A DNA stretch of 64,000 bases from Planctomyces sp. SH-PL62 (GTDB taxonomy: Bacteria > Planctomycetota > Planctomycetia > Planctomycetales > Planctomycetaceae), in the NCBI GenBank assembly GCA_945893045.1, contig CAMDEA010000016.1, positions 1-64,000 of the forward strand. The letters are read 5' to 3'. Below the pieces are notes generated by a model. That model did not search any database. It saw nothing but the letters and a program-made list of their open reading frames with translations, and had not been told where the DNA came from. Shown piece after piece: positions 1-9,195 of the stretch. How positions within the stretch are numbered: position 1 is the first letter of the stretch; the number at the start of each line of letters is the position of its first letter. The position numbers and the translations under genes were made by a program.

Positions 1-1
1 G

Positions 2-121
2 AAACGCTCTGGTGCTCGTTGGAATCTCCGCAACGCCGAATCCGTCTCCGCCCTGACCAACCTCCGCGACAGCAATCAATGGCAACCCTATTGGTCAACT
101 TGCGACACCACAAAAACTTAA
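2..121 (+). CDS. C-terminal end of a probable transposase (partial)
   Basis: Reading from base 2 gives an open frame of 39 codons that enters from outside the window and ends at TAA 119-121. The peptide contains the spaced pattern G-A-R-W, then A-E-x-V, L-x-x-L-R and a final W-x-x-Y-W. From memory this resembles the C-terminal tail of ISKra4-type transposases, which end with a GxRW...LR...W..FW segment. Only the tail is present, so no catalytic residues can be judged. The call is family resemblance on a short piece and could be wrong; the alternative is the end of an unrelated protein. Confidence 0.4.
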   Translation, partial: KRSGARWNLRNAESVSALTNLRDSNQWQPYWSTCDTTKT

Positions 122-256
122 CACCGCCAATATCTCTGGGCACACCCAGGCTGCTTTCGTTGATGCGACTTCGTTGTCGAGTCAAAAACACGCCGATAGG
201 ATGCCCGCCTCTTTGAACGATCCGCGTCTTCATTGGCTCACAACGAAAAGGTCATC
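122..256. other. intergenic gap with no recognised feature
   Basis: I see no convincing gene, repeat or terminator here. It must hold the promoter of the downstream MFS gene, but no strong -35/-10 pair stands out. Confidence 0.4.
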
Positions 257-1957
257 ATGAGCGACACAGCACAGGGGCAGGCAGAGGCTTCCAACGCCAA
301 ACGGTTGTTGTGGGCGGGGTTCATGGCAATTCTCGCGGCCGGAATCGGGTTCTCGATTCGCGGCGGCTTCCTCGACAACTGGCAGTCGGAATACGGCTTC
401 ACTGCCAAGGAAGTCGGTGACATCAACGGCATCGGCTTCACCGGCTTTTGCTTTGGGATCATCATCGGCGGGATCATCTGCGACAAAATCGGCTACGGAA
501 AACTGGTGATCGTGGCGTTCGGTCTGCACGTCCTGTCGGCGATCATCACGTTCGCTCCGACTCCGGAGATGAGCAAAGAGACGGTCGGCCAATTGTTGAC
601 GTCCGGCTCCTTTTTATTCGCATTAGCCAACGGCGTTTTGGAAGCCGTGGCCAATCCGCTGGTGGCGACGCTCTTCTTTAGCAACCGGACTCACTACCTC
701 AACATCCTGCACGCAAGCTGGCCGGCCGGGCTGGTTTTGGGAAGCGCATCAGGTTGGGTGTTGGACGACATATTTCATGTGCATTGGAAGATGCAGTTTG
801 CTCTGTTCTTGATTCCGACGGTGCTCTACGGATTGATGTTCCTCGGCCAGAGTTTTCCGAAGTCTGAAGCGTCCAAGAAGGGTTTGAGCTTCGGAGAGAT
901 GTTCAAGGACGTCGGAGTGTTGGGAGCACTCGTGGTGAGTTTGCTGTTGGCATTGTTCTTCAGCAGCGTGCTGACGCCGTTCTTGACTCCTGGCGGTGCC
1001 ACGGCAGAGCAATCGGCCGCTGCTGCTCAGACTGCTTCCTACATCGGCTATGCCGTCGGGGGTGCGTGCTTGATCGGTGTGGGTGTGCTGACGCGGTTCT
1101 CGGTCGGCTCTTTCTTGCTGTTCACGCTCTTCGTGACTCATGCGTTGGTCGGAGCCGTTGAGCTGGGCACGGACAGTTGGATTCAGAACATCACGGGCAA
1201 CATTCTGACTTCGCAGGAAGGCAAGTGGCTGTTCGTGTTCACGTCGCTGTTGATGTTCGGCTTGCGATTCTGTGCGGAGTTCATCGAAAAGAAGCTCGGC
1301 TTGTCGCCGGTTGGAATTCTGTTGGTGTGTGCCGTGCTCGCGTGCCTGGGCCTGAATCTGGCGAGCGGCATTGCGACATTCGGTGGCGCTCTGGTTGCGC
1401 TGACCGTGTATGGCATCGGCAAAACATTCTTCTGGCCGACGATGCTGGCGGTTGCATCGGATCGGTTCCCACGAACGGGCGCATTGGCGATCTCGATCAT
1501 GGGCGGCGTCGGCATGATGTCCGCCGGATTGATCGGCGCGCCTGGCTTGGGCTACGCGAAAGATCGTTTCGCTGGCGACTCCCTCAAGACCGCGAATGCC
1601 GCTGCCTTCGAGAACTACAAAGCGGGTAATCCGAGCAAGTTCCTGATCTTCGCCGATGCGACTGGCTTGGACGGCAAGAAGCTCGGTGATGTGCAAACCA
1701 AGCTCGCCGATGCCCAAAAGGAACTGGATGCCGCCGGCAACAAAACGCCTCTCGCCGCATTGGAGAAGCTGAGCGTGGAAGAACGAGCCGTCCAAGAAGC
1801 CAGCATCGACGGAGACCGCCGCACGCTGGTCGCCGACTCCGCCATCCCCGCAACGATGGCCGCGATCTACCTGTTGTTGTTGATCTACTTCAAGTCGATT
1901 GGCGGCTACAAACCGGTCCACATTGATGCCGGTCAGGAATCAGCCAACGCTGGCTGA
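257..1957 (+). CDS. MFS transporter (sugar permease-like)
   Basis: This 566-residue inner-membrane protein is rich in hydrophobic helices and has the MFS pattern of two six-helix halves, with a G-x-x-x-D-K-x-G-Y loop (around residue 80) between helices 2 and 3. It most resembles planctomycete MFS proteins annotated as sugar or nucleoside permeases; the substrate cannot be read. An unusual feature is a hydrophilic stretch of about 85 residues (roughly 440-525) before the last helix, rich in Ala, Lys and Asp. ATG 257 is chosen because AAAGG lies just upstream; an in-frame TTG at 233 has no such site. The gene is followed by a strong hairpin terminator, so it is probably monocistronic. Confidence 0.85.
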   Translation: MSDTAQGQAEASNAKRLLWAGFMAILAAGIGFSIRGGFLDNWQSEYGFTAKEVGDINGIGFTGFCFGIIIGGIICDKIGYGKLVIVAFGLHVLSAIITFAPTPEMSKETVGQLLTSGSFLFALANGVLEAVANPLVATLFFSNRTHYLNILHASWPAGLVLGSASGWVLDDIFHVHWKMQFALFLIPTVLYGLMFLGQSFPKSEASKKGLSFGEMFKDVGVLGALVVSLLLALFFSSVLTPFLTPGGATAEQSAAAAQTASYIGYAVGGACLIGVGVLTRFSVGSFLLFTLFVTHALVGAVELGTDSWIQNITGNILTSQEGKWLFVFTSLLMFGLRFCAEFIEKKLGLSPVGILLVCAVLACLGLNLASGIATFGGALVALTVYGIGKTFFWPTMLAVASDRFPRTGALAISIMGGVGMMSAGLIGAPGLGYAKDRFAGDSLKTANAAAFENYKAGNPSKFLIFADATGLDGKKLGDVQTKLADAQKELDAAGNKTPLAALEKLSVEERAVQEASIDGDRRTLVADSAIPATMAAIYLLLLIYFKSIGGYKPVHIDAGQESANAG

Positions 1958-1993
1958 TGCCGTCACGATCGGCCGTTTTGATCTCCAAACAGA

Positions 1994-2020
1994 CCCCGCC
2001 TTTCAAGCGGGGTTTTGTTT
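1994..2020 (+). terminator. rho-independent terminator
   Basis: CCCCGC (1994-1999) pairs with GCGGGG (2007-2012) around a 7-base loop and is followed by TTTTGTTT. It lies 37 bases after the MFS stop codon and ends just before the ribosome binding site of the next gene. Confidence 0.85.
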
Positions 2021-2046
2021 GGTACAGTGATTCGCGGAGGTTGCTC

Positions 2047-2829
2047 ATGTCTCAAGCTGTCGCCACTCGACGAACAGCCGCTCGCGGCGGCAACGGACAC
2101 CGCGCGGTCGTGATGCCGGTCAAGTCCCGCGCCACCAAGCCAGACGCCAGCGTCCCACGAGCGACGCATCGCTTCGTCGTGGATGATGTGTCGATTGGCA
2201 TTCCGGGCTGGGTGGTCGATCACGCCTCGTTCCGCCAGTGGTTTCAGTCAGACGATTTTCCGGAAGAGGGCCGTGTCAGCTTTCTCAATGGCGAAGTGAT
2301 GTTTGACATGAGCCAAGAACAGATCTTTTCACACGTCCGAATGAAGACGGAAATCAGCCGCGTTCTCGCGAATCTTGCCAAGAGAAAACTGAATGGAGTT
2401 TTCTTCGGTGATGGTTTGCTGGTCAGCCATCTCGGCGCGGAAGTCTCGAACAATCCGGATGGCGTGTTTGTCGCGAACGCCAGCTTTGAGGACGGAACCG
2501 TGCGATTGGTCGAAGGGGCCAAGCAAGGCTTCATCGAACTGGAAGGCTCGCCCGATGTCGTGCTCGAGGTCGTGAGCGACAGTTCGGTGAAGAAGGATTA
2601 CGAACTACTGCGCGTCGCGTATTGGAAAGCCGGCATCCGAGAGTATTGGCTGGTGGACGCTCGCGGCGAAAAACTCGAATTCCAGATCCTCAAGCACACC
2701 AGCAAAGGCTATTCACCGATTCGACCAATCGGCGGTTGGATCAAGTCGGCGGTCTTCCGAAAGTCTTTCCGACTGGTTGCGACCAAGAATCAGCTTGGTC
2801 ATCCGGACTTTGAATTGCAGGTCCGATAG
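2047..2829 (+). CDS. Uma2 family (DUF820) PD-(D/E)XK nuclease-like protein
   Basis: A 260-residue protein. The C-terminal 190 residues match the Uma2/DUF820 pattern: an F-L-N-G-E segment, then P-D-V-V-L-E-V-V-S-D (a PD...E-x-V nuclease-type core) and the R-E-Y-W-L-V-D segment. Uma2 proteins have a restriction-endonuclease fold but the cellular role is not established; they are hugely expanded in cyanobacteria and planctomycetes. The first 45 residues are basic and low-complexity. The start at 2047 is fixed by GGAGG at 2036-2040. The gene stands alone after a terminator, 52 bases before the next start. Confidence 0.85.
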   Translation: MSQAVATRRTAARGGNGHRAVVMPVKSRATKPDASVPRATHRFVVDDVSIGIPGWVVDHASFRQWFQSDDFPEEGRVSFLNGEVMFDMSQEQIFSHVRMKTEISRVLANLAKRKLNGVFFGDGLLVSHLGAEVSNNPDGVFVANASFEDGTVRLVEGAKQGFIELEGSPDVVLEVVSDSSVKKDYELLRVAYWKAGIREYWLVDARGEKLEFQILKHTSKGYSPIRPIGGWIKSAVFRKSFRLVATKNQLGHPDFELQVR

Positions 2830-2881
2830 TTTTGGAACACATCTCGAAAAACAAGTTCTTCATTTGTCAGGAGAGCCTCTC

Positions 2882-4153
2882 ATGTCACGCACCACTCGTC
2901 GTCAGTTTCTCAGTCAGACAGCAGCCGGGGCCGCGACGGCGTTCGCCGCGCCGTGGGTCATCCCGTCTTCATGCTTCGGAGCGAACGAGCGGGTCGTCAC
3001 CGGACACATCGGTGTCGGAGGGCAGGGGGGGAGCAATCTGGGAGCGTTTCTGAAACTCGCTTCTCCGGCGGCGGTGTGTGATGTCGACAAGACGCATCTG
3101 GCGAAGGCGGTCGAGCGTGTCGAGAAGGACACGCAAAAGAAATGCGAGGGCTTCGGTGACTATCGCAAGCTGCTCGATCGGAAAGACCTCGACGCGATTG
3201 TGATTTCCACGCCGGACCACTGGCATGCTCTGACCACGATCCACGCTTGCCAGGCGGGCAAGGACGTGTACTGCGAGAAGCCGCTCTCACTGACGATCGT
3301 TGAAGGTCGCAAGATGGTTGAAGCTGCTCGTAAGCACAAACGGATCGTGCAGACCGGATCGCAGCAGCGATCGGACAATCGGTTTCGACAAGCGTGCGAG
3401 CTTGTCCGCAACGGGCGGCTCGGCAAACTCGAACGGGTGATGGTTGGTCTCCCCGGTTCGAACTTCAACGCCAAGCCGGTGCCGGACAGCGATCCGCCGC
3501 CGGAGCTCGATTACGACATGTGGCTCGGCCCCGCGCCGCAGCGGCCGTACAACGTCAACCGAGTGCATTACAAATTTCGCTTCTTCTGGGATTACTCCGG
3601 CGGACAGATGACGAACTTCGGTGCCCACCACATCGACATTGCGCAGTGGGGACTCGGCATGGACGACTCCGGCCCGGTCGCCACCGAGGGGACCGCGACG
3701 TTTCACCCGGAGAAGCACTACGAAGTCACACAGTCCTGCCGAGTGACGCACACTTACGCCAACGGCGTCATCCTGGTCGTTGGCCAAGGTGAAAAGGATT
3801 GTCCCGGCGGAGTGACGTTCGTCGGCAGCGAAGGGACGATTTTCGTCGATCGCGGCAAGATCAAGAGCACCCCCGAAGAGATCGTCAAGCAGCCGATGAC
3901 GGACAGCGACGAGCGGCTCTACGTCAGCACGAATCATCATCAGAATTTCATGGACTGTCTCAAGAGCCGCAAGCTGCCGATCTGCGACGTCGAAATCGGC
4001 CATCGGGCCGCGACGATTTGTCACCTCGGAAACATCGCCGTGAGACTGGGCCGCCGCATTCAGTGGAACCCGGCCACCGAGCAAATCGTCGGCGACGACG
4101 ACGCGGCAAAATGGGTCTCGCGACCGTATCGCGCGCCGTGGACGTTGGGTTAA
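2882..4153 (+). CDS. Gfo/Idh/MocA family oxidoreductase with Tat signal
   Basis: This 423-residue protein begins with a twin-arginine signal (T-R-R-Q-F-L at residues 5-10, then a hydrophobic Ala-rich stretch), so it is probably exported folded with its cofactor. A Rossmann nucleotide-binding start (G-V-G-G-Q-G around residue 40) is followed by S-T-P-D-H-W-H and the E-K-P-L signature at about residue 129, where the Lys is the usual catalytic residue of the family. The C-terminal half carries the alpha/beta substrate domain. Such secreted Gfo/Idh/MocA proteins are abundant in planctomycetes and are thought to act on sugars; the substrate is unknown. AGGAGA precedes ATG 2882, which decides the start. 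Confidence 0.9.
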   Translation: MSRTTRRQFLSQTAAGAATAFAAPWVIPSSCFGANERVVTGHIGVGGQGGSNLGAFLKLASPAAVCDVDKTHLAKAVERVEKDTQKKCEGFGDYRKLLDRKDLDAIVISTPDHWHALTTIHACQAGKDVYCEKPLSLTIVEGRKMVEAARKHKRIVQTGSQQRSDNRFRQACELVRNGRLGKLERVMVGLPGSNFNAKPVPDSDPPPELDYDMWLGPAPQRPYNVNRVHYKFRFFWDYSGGQMTNFGAHHIDIAQWGLGMDDSGPVATEGTATFHPEKHYEVTQSCRVTHTYANGVILVVGQGEKDCPGGVTFVGSEGTIFVDRGKIKSTPEEIVKQPMTDSDERLYVSTNHHQNFMDCLKSRKLPICDVEIGHRAATICHLGNIAVRLGRRIQWNPATEQIVGDDDAAKWVSRPYRAPWTLG

Positions 4154-4169
4154 TCGAAGCGATGCGACG

Positions 4170-4226
4170 TAGGACTTATAGGGCGAATGGGACTTATAAG
4201 TCGTATCGGTCCTATTCGTCCCATGA
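4170..4226. repeat. palindromic GGGACTTATAAG-type intergenic repeat
   Basis: The gap between the oxidoreductase and the aminotransferase is filled by repeated GGGACTTATA/GGACGAATAGG-type words in both orientations. A related copy lies at 63368-63409 in the tRNA cluster. It occupies nearly the whole gap, so it may form an RNA hairpin in a read-through transcript. Confidence 0.65.
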
Positions 4227-4232
4227 GTTTGA

Positions 4233-5387
4233 ATGATGCCCCGCTGTTATCTCGACAACGCCGCAACCAGTTGGCCGAAGCCGGAGGGCGTCCTGGCCGC
4301 GATGGATCGTTATCACCGCGAACTCGGCGTCGCCGCCGGACGTGGCGCGACGCGATCTGCGAGCGAGGTCGATGCAACCATCGCACGCTGCCGGCAACGA
4401 GCCTCTCAGCTCATCAACGCCGAGTCGTCCGACCGGATCATCTTCACATTCAACGGCACCGATAGTCTGAACGTGGCGATTCACGGAGTCCTCAAGCCCG
4501 GCGATCACGTCGTCACTTCGACGCTGGAGCACAACTCGGTCCTGCGTCCGCTGAGCGAACTACGGCAGCGAATCGGCATCGAGACGACGTTGATCGAACC
4601 GGAAGCCAACGGCCGGGTCGAACCGGCAAAATTTCGTGACGCTTTGCGATCGAACACGAAGTTGATCGCGCTGCTGCATGCTTCCAATGTGACGGGGATT
4701 GTTCAGCCAATCGACGATGTCGGTGCCCTCGCGCGCGAAGCCGGAGCGATCATGCTGGTCGATGCCGCTCAGACGGCGGGGAATCTGCCGATCGACGTGC
4801 GTCGCAGCCCGATCGACGTGCTGGCCTGTCCGGGACACAAGGGGTTGCTCGGCCCGCTGGGGACGGGCTTGTTGTATCTGCGGCGGGGCATCGAGCAGCA
4901 CGTTGCCAGCTTTCGGCAAGGGGGAACGGGATCGCTCAGCGAGGATGACCGGCAACCCGATCGGTTGCCGGACAAGTACGAGTCTGGCAATCACAATGCT
5001 CCCGGCCTCTTCGGCCTGGAAGCGGCGCTGGATTGGTTGGAGCAAAACCACGTCGCCGATCTGTATGCTCATGAATTGAAGCTGCGTCGCCGCTTGATCG
5101 ACGGGATGACTCACACAAAATCCGTGAGACTCTTCGCGGCCGATCTGCCGGACGAGTTTCTTGTCGGAGTGGTCAGCTTCGTCGTGGAGGGTTTCGATCC
5201 ACAGGAGATGGCGGCGATCCTGGATCAGGACTTTCAGATTCAAGTGCGTGCCGGTTTGCACTGTGCTCCCGGAGCACATCGCAGTCTCGGTACGCTGACC
5301 TCGGGTGGTACGATTCGCGTCAGCTTCGGCCCGATGACGACCGTGGAAGAAGTGGATCGGTTACTGGATGCGTTGCGTCAGTTTTAA
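4233..5387 (+). CDS. aminotransferase class V, cysteine desulfurase family
   Basis: A 384-residue cytosolic PLP enzyme of the cysteine desulfurase/selenocysteine lyase group. Visible signatures are L-D-N-A-A-T near the N-terminus, the D-A-A-Q-T segment with the PLP-binding Asp (about residue 173), the G-H-K-G-L-L-G-P segment with the Schiff-base Lys (about residue 199), and a C-terminal G-L-H-C-A-P motif whose Cys is in the position of the persulfide-carrying residue. The arrangement fits the subfamily found outside isc/suf operons. No Fe-S assembly genes are adjacent, so the sulfur acceptor is unknown. Two consecutive ATG codons (4233, 4236) are possible starts. Confidence 0.87.
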   Translation: MMPRCYLDNAATSWPKPEGVLAAMDRYHRELGVAAGRGATRSASEVDATIARCRQRASQLINAESSDRIIFTFNGTDSLNVAIHGVLKPGDHVVTSTLEHNSVLRPLSELRQRIGIETTLIEPEANGRVEPAKFRDALRSNTKLIALLHASNVTGIVQPIDDVGALAREAGAIMLVDAAQTAGNLPIDVRRSPIDVLACPGHKGLLGPLGTGLLYLRRGIEQHVASFRQGGTGSLSEDDRQPDRLPDKYESGNHNAPGLFGLEAALDWLEQNHVADLYAHELKLRRRLIDGMTHTKSVRLFAADLPDEFLVGVVSFVVEGFDPQEMAAILDQDFQIQVRAGLHCAPGAHRSLGTLTSGGTIRVSFGPMTTVEEVDRLLDALRQF

Positions 5388-5394
5388 GAAGAGT

Positions 5395-5475
5395 GGCTGG
5401 CGGAAAATGAAGGGCAGACAATGAAGACAGCCAGGCCATGTTGCATTTCATCTTTCGTCCTTCATCTTTCGCCAG
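5395..5475. repeat. imperfect inverted repeat (CTGGCGGAAAATGAAGGGC family)
   Basis: Left arm about 5395-5426 (GGCTGGCGGAAAATGAAGG...) pairs imperfectly with the right arm about 5444-5475 (...CCTTCATCTTTCGCCAGC). The same arm sequence is found at 34295-34315. The element overlaps the ribosome binding site, start codon and first codons of the DUF1549 gene. Confidence 0.8.
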
Positions 5476-8252
5476 CTCTGCGTTCCATGAGCGTTGTCGC
5501 CCTGATCCTGCTGAGCGTCCAATCTGCTCGCGCGGTGGATGAGCAACGCGACTTTGAATCCAAGGTGCGGCCAATCCTCGTCGCAAGATGTCAGTCCTGT
5601 CACGGAGCGAAGAAACAAGAATCGAACTTGCGGCTCGACACGAAAGCGGGATTCAAGAAGGGTGGCGACAACGGAGCGGTGATCGACTCGAAGCAACTCG
5701 ATCAGAGCGAGTTGTTGTTGGCGATCCGTCGTGAGGGAGGCCGCAAGATGCCTCCCGACAAGCCGCTTCCGGCCGAGGAACTCGATGTCCTGGCCGAGTG
5801 GATTCGTCGCGGAGCATTTTGGCCGGACGATTCGGCCGCTCCGACCACCGATGCGGCCGCGAAGCATTGGGCGTTTCAACCGCTTGTTCTGCCGCCCGTG
5901 CCGCGTCTGCCGAATGACGATTGGTCGAGCACGCCGCTCGATCGTTTCGTCCAGGCAAAGTTGCGCGAGGCCGGTTTGTCACCGTCGCCATCCGCCGACA
6001 AACGGACGTTGCTGCGCCGGGTCTCCTTCGATTTGATCGGCCTGCCACCGACACCGAAGGAACTGGACGAATTCCTCGCTGACGATCGCCCCGATGCGTT
6101 CGAGCGTGTTGTCGATCGTTTGCTGTCATCGCCGCACTACGGTGAGCGTTGGGGGCGGCACTGGCTGGACGTGGCTCGATATGCCGACACGAAGGGCTAC
6201 GTCTTCTTCGAGGAAAAGAAATTCCCCTGGGCGTGGACGTACCGCGATTACGTCATCCGCTCGCTGAACGATGACCTGCCGTTTGATCGGTTCGTGATCG
6301 AGCAGCTTGCAGCAGATCAACTTGAGCTGGGCGACGACAAACGACCGCTCACGGCGATGGGATTTCTGACGCTCGGCGGTCGGTTCATGAACAACTTGCA
6401 CGACGTGTTGGATGACCGCATCGACGTCGTCTCGCGCGGACTGCTGGGGCTGACGGCAACCTGTGCTCGGTGTCACGACCACAAATTCGATCCGATTCCG
6501 CAGGCCGACTACTACTCGCTGTACGGCGTGTTTCGCAGTTCGATCGAACCGACGCTGCCACCGGAATTCTTGCGGCCACCGCAGACTGAGGAGTATGCAA
6601 AGTTCGCAACCGAGATGAATGCTCGGCAAAAGAAGCTGATGGACTTCGTGGCCGGCAAGCATTCGGCCTTGGTGACATCGGCGCGCGCTCGCGCGGCCGA
6701 GTATCTGCTGGCGGCTCAAGCTCAGATGGAGAAACCGCCGACCGACGACTTCATGCTGCTGGCCGACACGAACGACATCAACCCGACGATGACCCTGCGC
6801 TGGCAAGTTGCGCTGGAGGCCGCTCGCAGGAAGCCGCATCCGGTGTGGCAAGCGTGGACCGAGTTCGCGGCCCTACCCGCTGATCAGTTCGCGGCCAAAG
6901 CCATCGAAGTGTGCGACCGTCTGAACTCCGGCCGAGAGCCGTTGGCCGAAAGCCGAAAGCCGTTATCCCAACCCTTGAATCCGCTCGTTATCAGAACCCT
7001 TTGCGAGCCTCCACCGAAGTCGTTGGCCGAGGTTGCGACACGATACGGCGAACTCTTCAAACGGATCGACGCGAAGTGGCAGCAGTCGAAACCGGCTCCG
7101 CTGTCGGACCCGCACGAGGAAGAGATCCGCCGCGTGCTGTACGGCCCCGACGCGCCGCCGGACGTCCCGCTGGCGATGGGATGGGGCTTCTTGTCGCTGT
7201 TCCCCGACCGACCGACACAAGGAGAATATCAAAAGCTGATCAAGGAACTCGAACAGTGGAGCATGACGACCGCCGGCGCACCGGCTCGCGCGATGGTTCT
7301 CCTTGATGACGCGACGCCGTTCGATCCGCAGATCTTTCTGCGCGGCAATCCGAACCGGTTCGGAGCACATGTGCCGAGACAATCGCTCGCGGTCGCAACT
7401 CCGGATCGCAAGCCTTTTGCGACAGGCAGCGGCCGACTGGAACTCGCGCGCTCGATTGTCGATCCCCGCAACCCGCTGACCGCGCGCGTGTTCGTCAATC
7501 GAATTTGGATGCACCATTTTGGTGCCGGCCTCGTGAAGACCCCCAGCGACTTCGGTCTGCGCAGCGATCCGCCATCGCATCCGGATTTGCTCGATTGGCT
7601 GGCGACGAACTTCATTCAGTCAGGTTGGTCGGTGAAGTGGTTGCATCGGCAGATCGTTCTTTCGGCGACCTATCAGCAGGCGAGTCTTTCAAAAACGGTA
7701 CAACGGCTTTCGGCGGACGGCTCTCGGCAATCGGCCGATCCAGACAACCGCTGGTTGTCGCAGATGAATCGGCGGCGGCTTGAATGGGAATCGCTGCGTG
7801 ATGCCTTGCTGGCGACTTCTGGAGAAATGAATCGTCGCGTTGGTGGCGAGTCGGTCGAACTGCTCGGCGGGTTCAACCCTCGTCGGACGCTGTATGGCAC
7901 TCTCGATCGGTTGGACGTTCCAAATCTGCTGACGACGTTCGACTTCCCGACTCCCGCCGCGACGAATCCGCAGCGGGACTCAACGACCGTTGCTCCGCAG
8001 GCACTCTTCCTGATGAACGGCGAACTGTCGTATGAAGTCGCGAGGAGGTTGCAGTTCCGGCCGGAAGTCGTGGCTGCGGCTGATCCGCCGTCACGCGTGA
8101 GACAACTCTTTCTGATCTGCTTCCAACGCACACCAACCGACGCCGAGCAACAAGCCGCTCGCGAGTTTCTCAGCGACACCCCGACGACCGATCGCTGGAC
8201 GGCGTTCGCTCAGTCGCTGCTGTTGGCCAACGAATTCGCGTTCGTCGATTGA
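5421..8252 (+). CDS. planctomycete cytochrome-type DUF1549/DUF1553 protein
   Basis: A 943-residue secreted protein with the standard planctomycete order: N-terminal signal, a cytochrome-c-like PSCyt1 domain (C-Q-S-C-H at about residue 59-63), DUF1549 (about 170-380) and DUF1553 (about 640-930). A second C-A-R-C-H motif lies near residue 347. The family is linked to breakdown of complex carbohydrates but its reaction is unproven. The start at 5421 has an AAGGG site supplied by the overlapping palindromic repeat; the hydrophobic signal core starts at Met 23 (base 5487), which lacks a ribosome site. Segments at about residues 504-518 and 760-774 look like extra sequence derived from repeat arms. 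The partner gene type (DUF1501) is at 57-58 kb, not adjacent. Confidence 0.9.
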   Translation: MKTARPCCISSFVLHLSPALRSMSVVALILLSVQSARAVDEQRDFESKVRPILVARCQSCHGAKKQESNLRLDTKAGFKKGGDNGAVIDSKQLDQSELLLAIRREGGRKMPPDKPLPAEELDVLAEWIRRGAFWPDDSAAPTTDAAAKHWAFQPLVLPPVPRLPNDDWSSTPLDRFVQAKLREAGLSPSPSADKRTLLRRVSFDLIGLPPTPKELDEFLADDRPDAFERVVDRLLSSPHYGERWGRHWLDVARYADTKGYVFFEEKKFPWAWTYRDYVIRSLNDDLPFDRFVIEQLAADQLELGDDKRPLTAMGFLTLGGRFMNNLHDVLDDRIDVVSRGLLGLTATCARCHDHKFDPIPQADYYSLYGVFRSSIEPTLPPEFLRPPQTEEYAKFATEMNARQKKLMDFVAGKHSALVTSARARAAEYLLAAQAQMEKPPTDDFMLLADTNDINPTMTLRWQVALEAARRKPHPVWQAWTEFAALPADQFAAKAIEVCDRLNSGREPLAESRKPLSQPLNPLVIRTLCEPPPKSLAEVATRYGELFKRIDAKWQQSKPAPLSDPHEEEIRRVLYGPDAPPDVPLAMGWGFLSLFPDRPTQGEYQKLIKELEQWSMTTAGAPARAMVLLDDATPFDPQIFLRGNPNRFGAHVPRQSLAVATPDRKPFATGSGRLELARSIVDPRNPLTARVFVNRIWMHHFGAGLVKTPSDFGLRSDPPSHPDLLDWLATNFIQSGWSVKWLHRQIVLSATYQQASLSKTVQRLSADGSRQSADPDNRWLSQMNRRRLEWESLRDALLATSGEMNRRVGGESVELLGGFNPRRTLYGTLDRLDVPNLLTTFDFPTPAATNPQRDSTTVAPQALFLMNGELSYEVARRLQFRPEVVAAADPPSRVRQLFLICFQRTPTDAEQQAAREFLSDTPTTDRWTAFAQSLLLANEFAFVD
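6937..6970. repeat. solitary repeat arm inside DUF1549/1553 gene
   Basis: This stretch (CGGCCGAGAGCCG...GCCGTTATC) resembles the left arm of the palindrome at 35775-35814, sharing its beginning and its GCCGTTATC end. It is in frame within the coding sequence and encodes a Glu/Ser/Arg-rich linker. Confidence 0.45.
7702..7743. repeat. second repeat arm, opposite orientation, inside DUF1549/1553 gene
   Basis: AACGGCTTTCGGCGGACGGC and the following CTCTCGGCAATCGGCCG are an inverse relative of the arm at 6937-6970. It falls at a variable loop just before the P-D-N-R-W segment of DUF1553 and stays in frame. Confidence 0.45.
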
Positions 8253-8253
8253 T

Positions 8254-8979
8254 TCACGCGATGAAGTCGTGCCACTCGAAACCCTCTGGCAAATGCGGCA
8301 GACCAGTGAACTCCAAATGCAAGATTCGGCGATGCAGCATCGTCCCTTCGCAAGACGAAATGCTGCGATGAGCCAGCATCGGCCGCATCGCCAAGACGTC
8401 GCCGCGCGATCCCAAAATTGTCTGCGCTGTTTCGTAACTCGCGACCGGAACTTTGCCGAGCCGATGCGAACCGGGCACGACCAACAACGGACCGTTCACT
8501 TCGGTCATGTCGTCGAGATGGATGCGTAGCGTCAGCATCGCTTCGAGCACCTCGCGACTCGCTTCAACATGTGGCACGCCGGCTTTCAGAGTCGGCTTGC
8601 TGAAGACCGTGCTCTCACCTGAGTGCGGCTTCACGGCGATCGTCAAATCCTTGTGCCACGGTAACGCCCACGTCCGCTCCGGTGGCTTATTGAAAAACAG
8701 AACCCGCACCAAACCGACGTCCGGGCCAAGCACTTCGCGAAGTAGTTCGAGCAATGGCGGGCGTCGCCAAATCGTTTTCACTGGCTCGAATATGCGCAGC
8801 AAATTCCGGCCGGCATAAACAGTGCCGACTTTGTCACGGATCGGACCTTCAACTTCGTCAGTTCGATTCAAGACGGTGCTCAATTCCCGCGCCAGCGCGT
8901 CCACTTCCTCCGCGGAGAAGATGTGTGGGAGGATGGCAAAACCGGATTCGAGAACCTCGCTGCCCCAGGCAGTTGTCAT
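8254..8979 (-). CDS. phytanoyl-CoA dioxygenase (PhyH) family protein
   Basis: A 241-residue Fe(II)/2-oxoglutarate-dependent oxygenase. The first iron-binding pair is the W-H-K-D segment (His and Asp about residues 109 and 111) and the distal His lies in the L-A-H-R-S segment near residue 202, followed by an R-x-L-H-x-E-F strand with the candidate 2-oxoglutarate-binding Arg. Bacterial PhyH proteins hydroxylate diverse small molecules; the substrate is not evident. An upstream extension of the frame to 9108 exists, but GGAG at the right distance before ATG 8979 decides the start. It is convergent with the DUF1549 gene (one base between stops) and divergent from the next oxidoreductase. Confidence 0.82.
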   Translation of the reverse strand: MTTAWGSEVLESGFAILPHIFSAEEVDALARELSTVLNRTDEVEGPIRDKVGTVYAGRNLLRIFEPVKTIWRRPPLLELLREVLGPDVGLVRVLFFNKPPERTWALPWHKDLTIAVKPHSGESTVFSKPTLKAGVPHVEASREVLEAMLTLRIHLDDMTEVNGPLLVVPGSHRLGKVPVASYETAQTILGSRGDVLAMRPMLAHRSISSCEGTMLHRRILHLEFTGLPHLPEGFEWHDFIA

Positions 8980-9195
8980 TCTTGGACTCCATGAGCTTCG
9001 GCTAGAACTGTAATCGTTGAGAATCATGTTTTCGCCAGAAGACTTCCAGGACCGGCCTTCATCCGTGGGGAGCCGAATCGGAAGTTCCTCGCGTTCGGTA
9101 ATTCGCATCCGACCGTCAGAACAAATAGAGTTGTTGCGTGCGAATCAGCCATGTGCCCCACAATCAACCCCTTTCTTTTTTGCGAGAACTAAACG

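Noticed and set aside
749-1921. Long minus-strand frame of 390 codons opposite the MFS gene
   Set aside because: It is a shadow of a GC-rich gene: the product is Gln/Arg/His-rich without hydrophobic core or family pattern, and the plus strand is a clear transporter.
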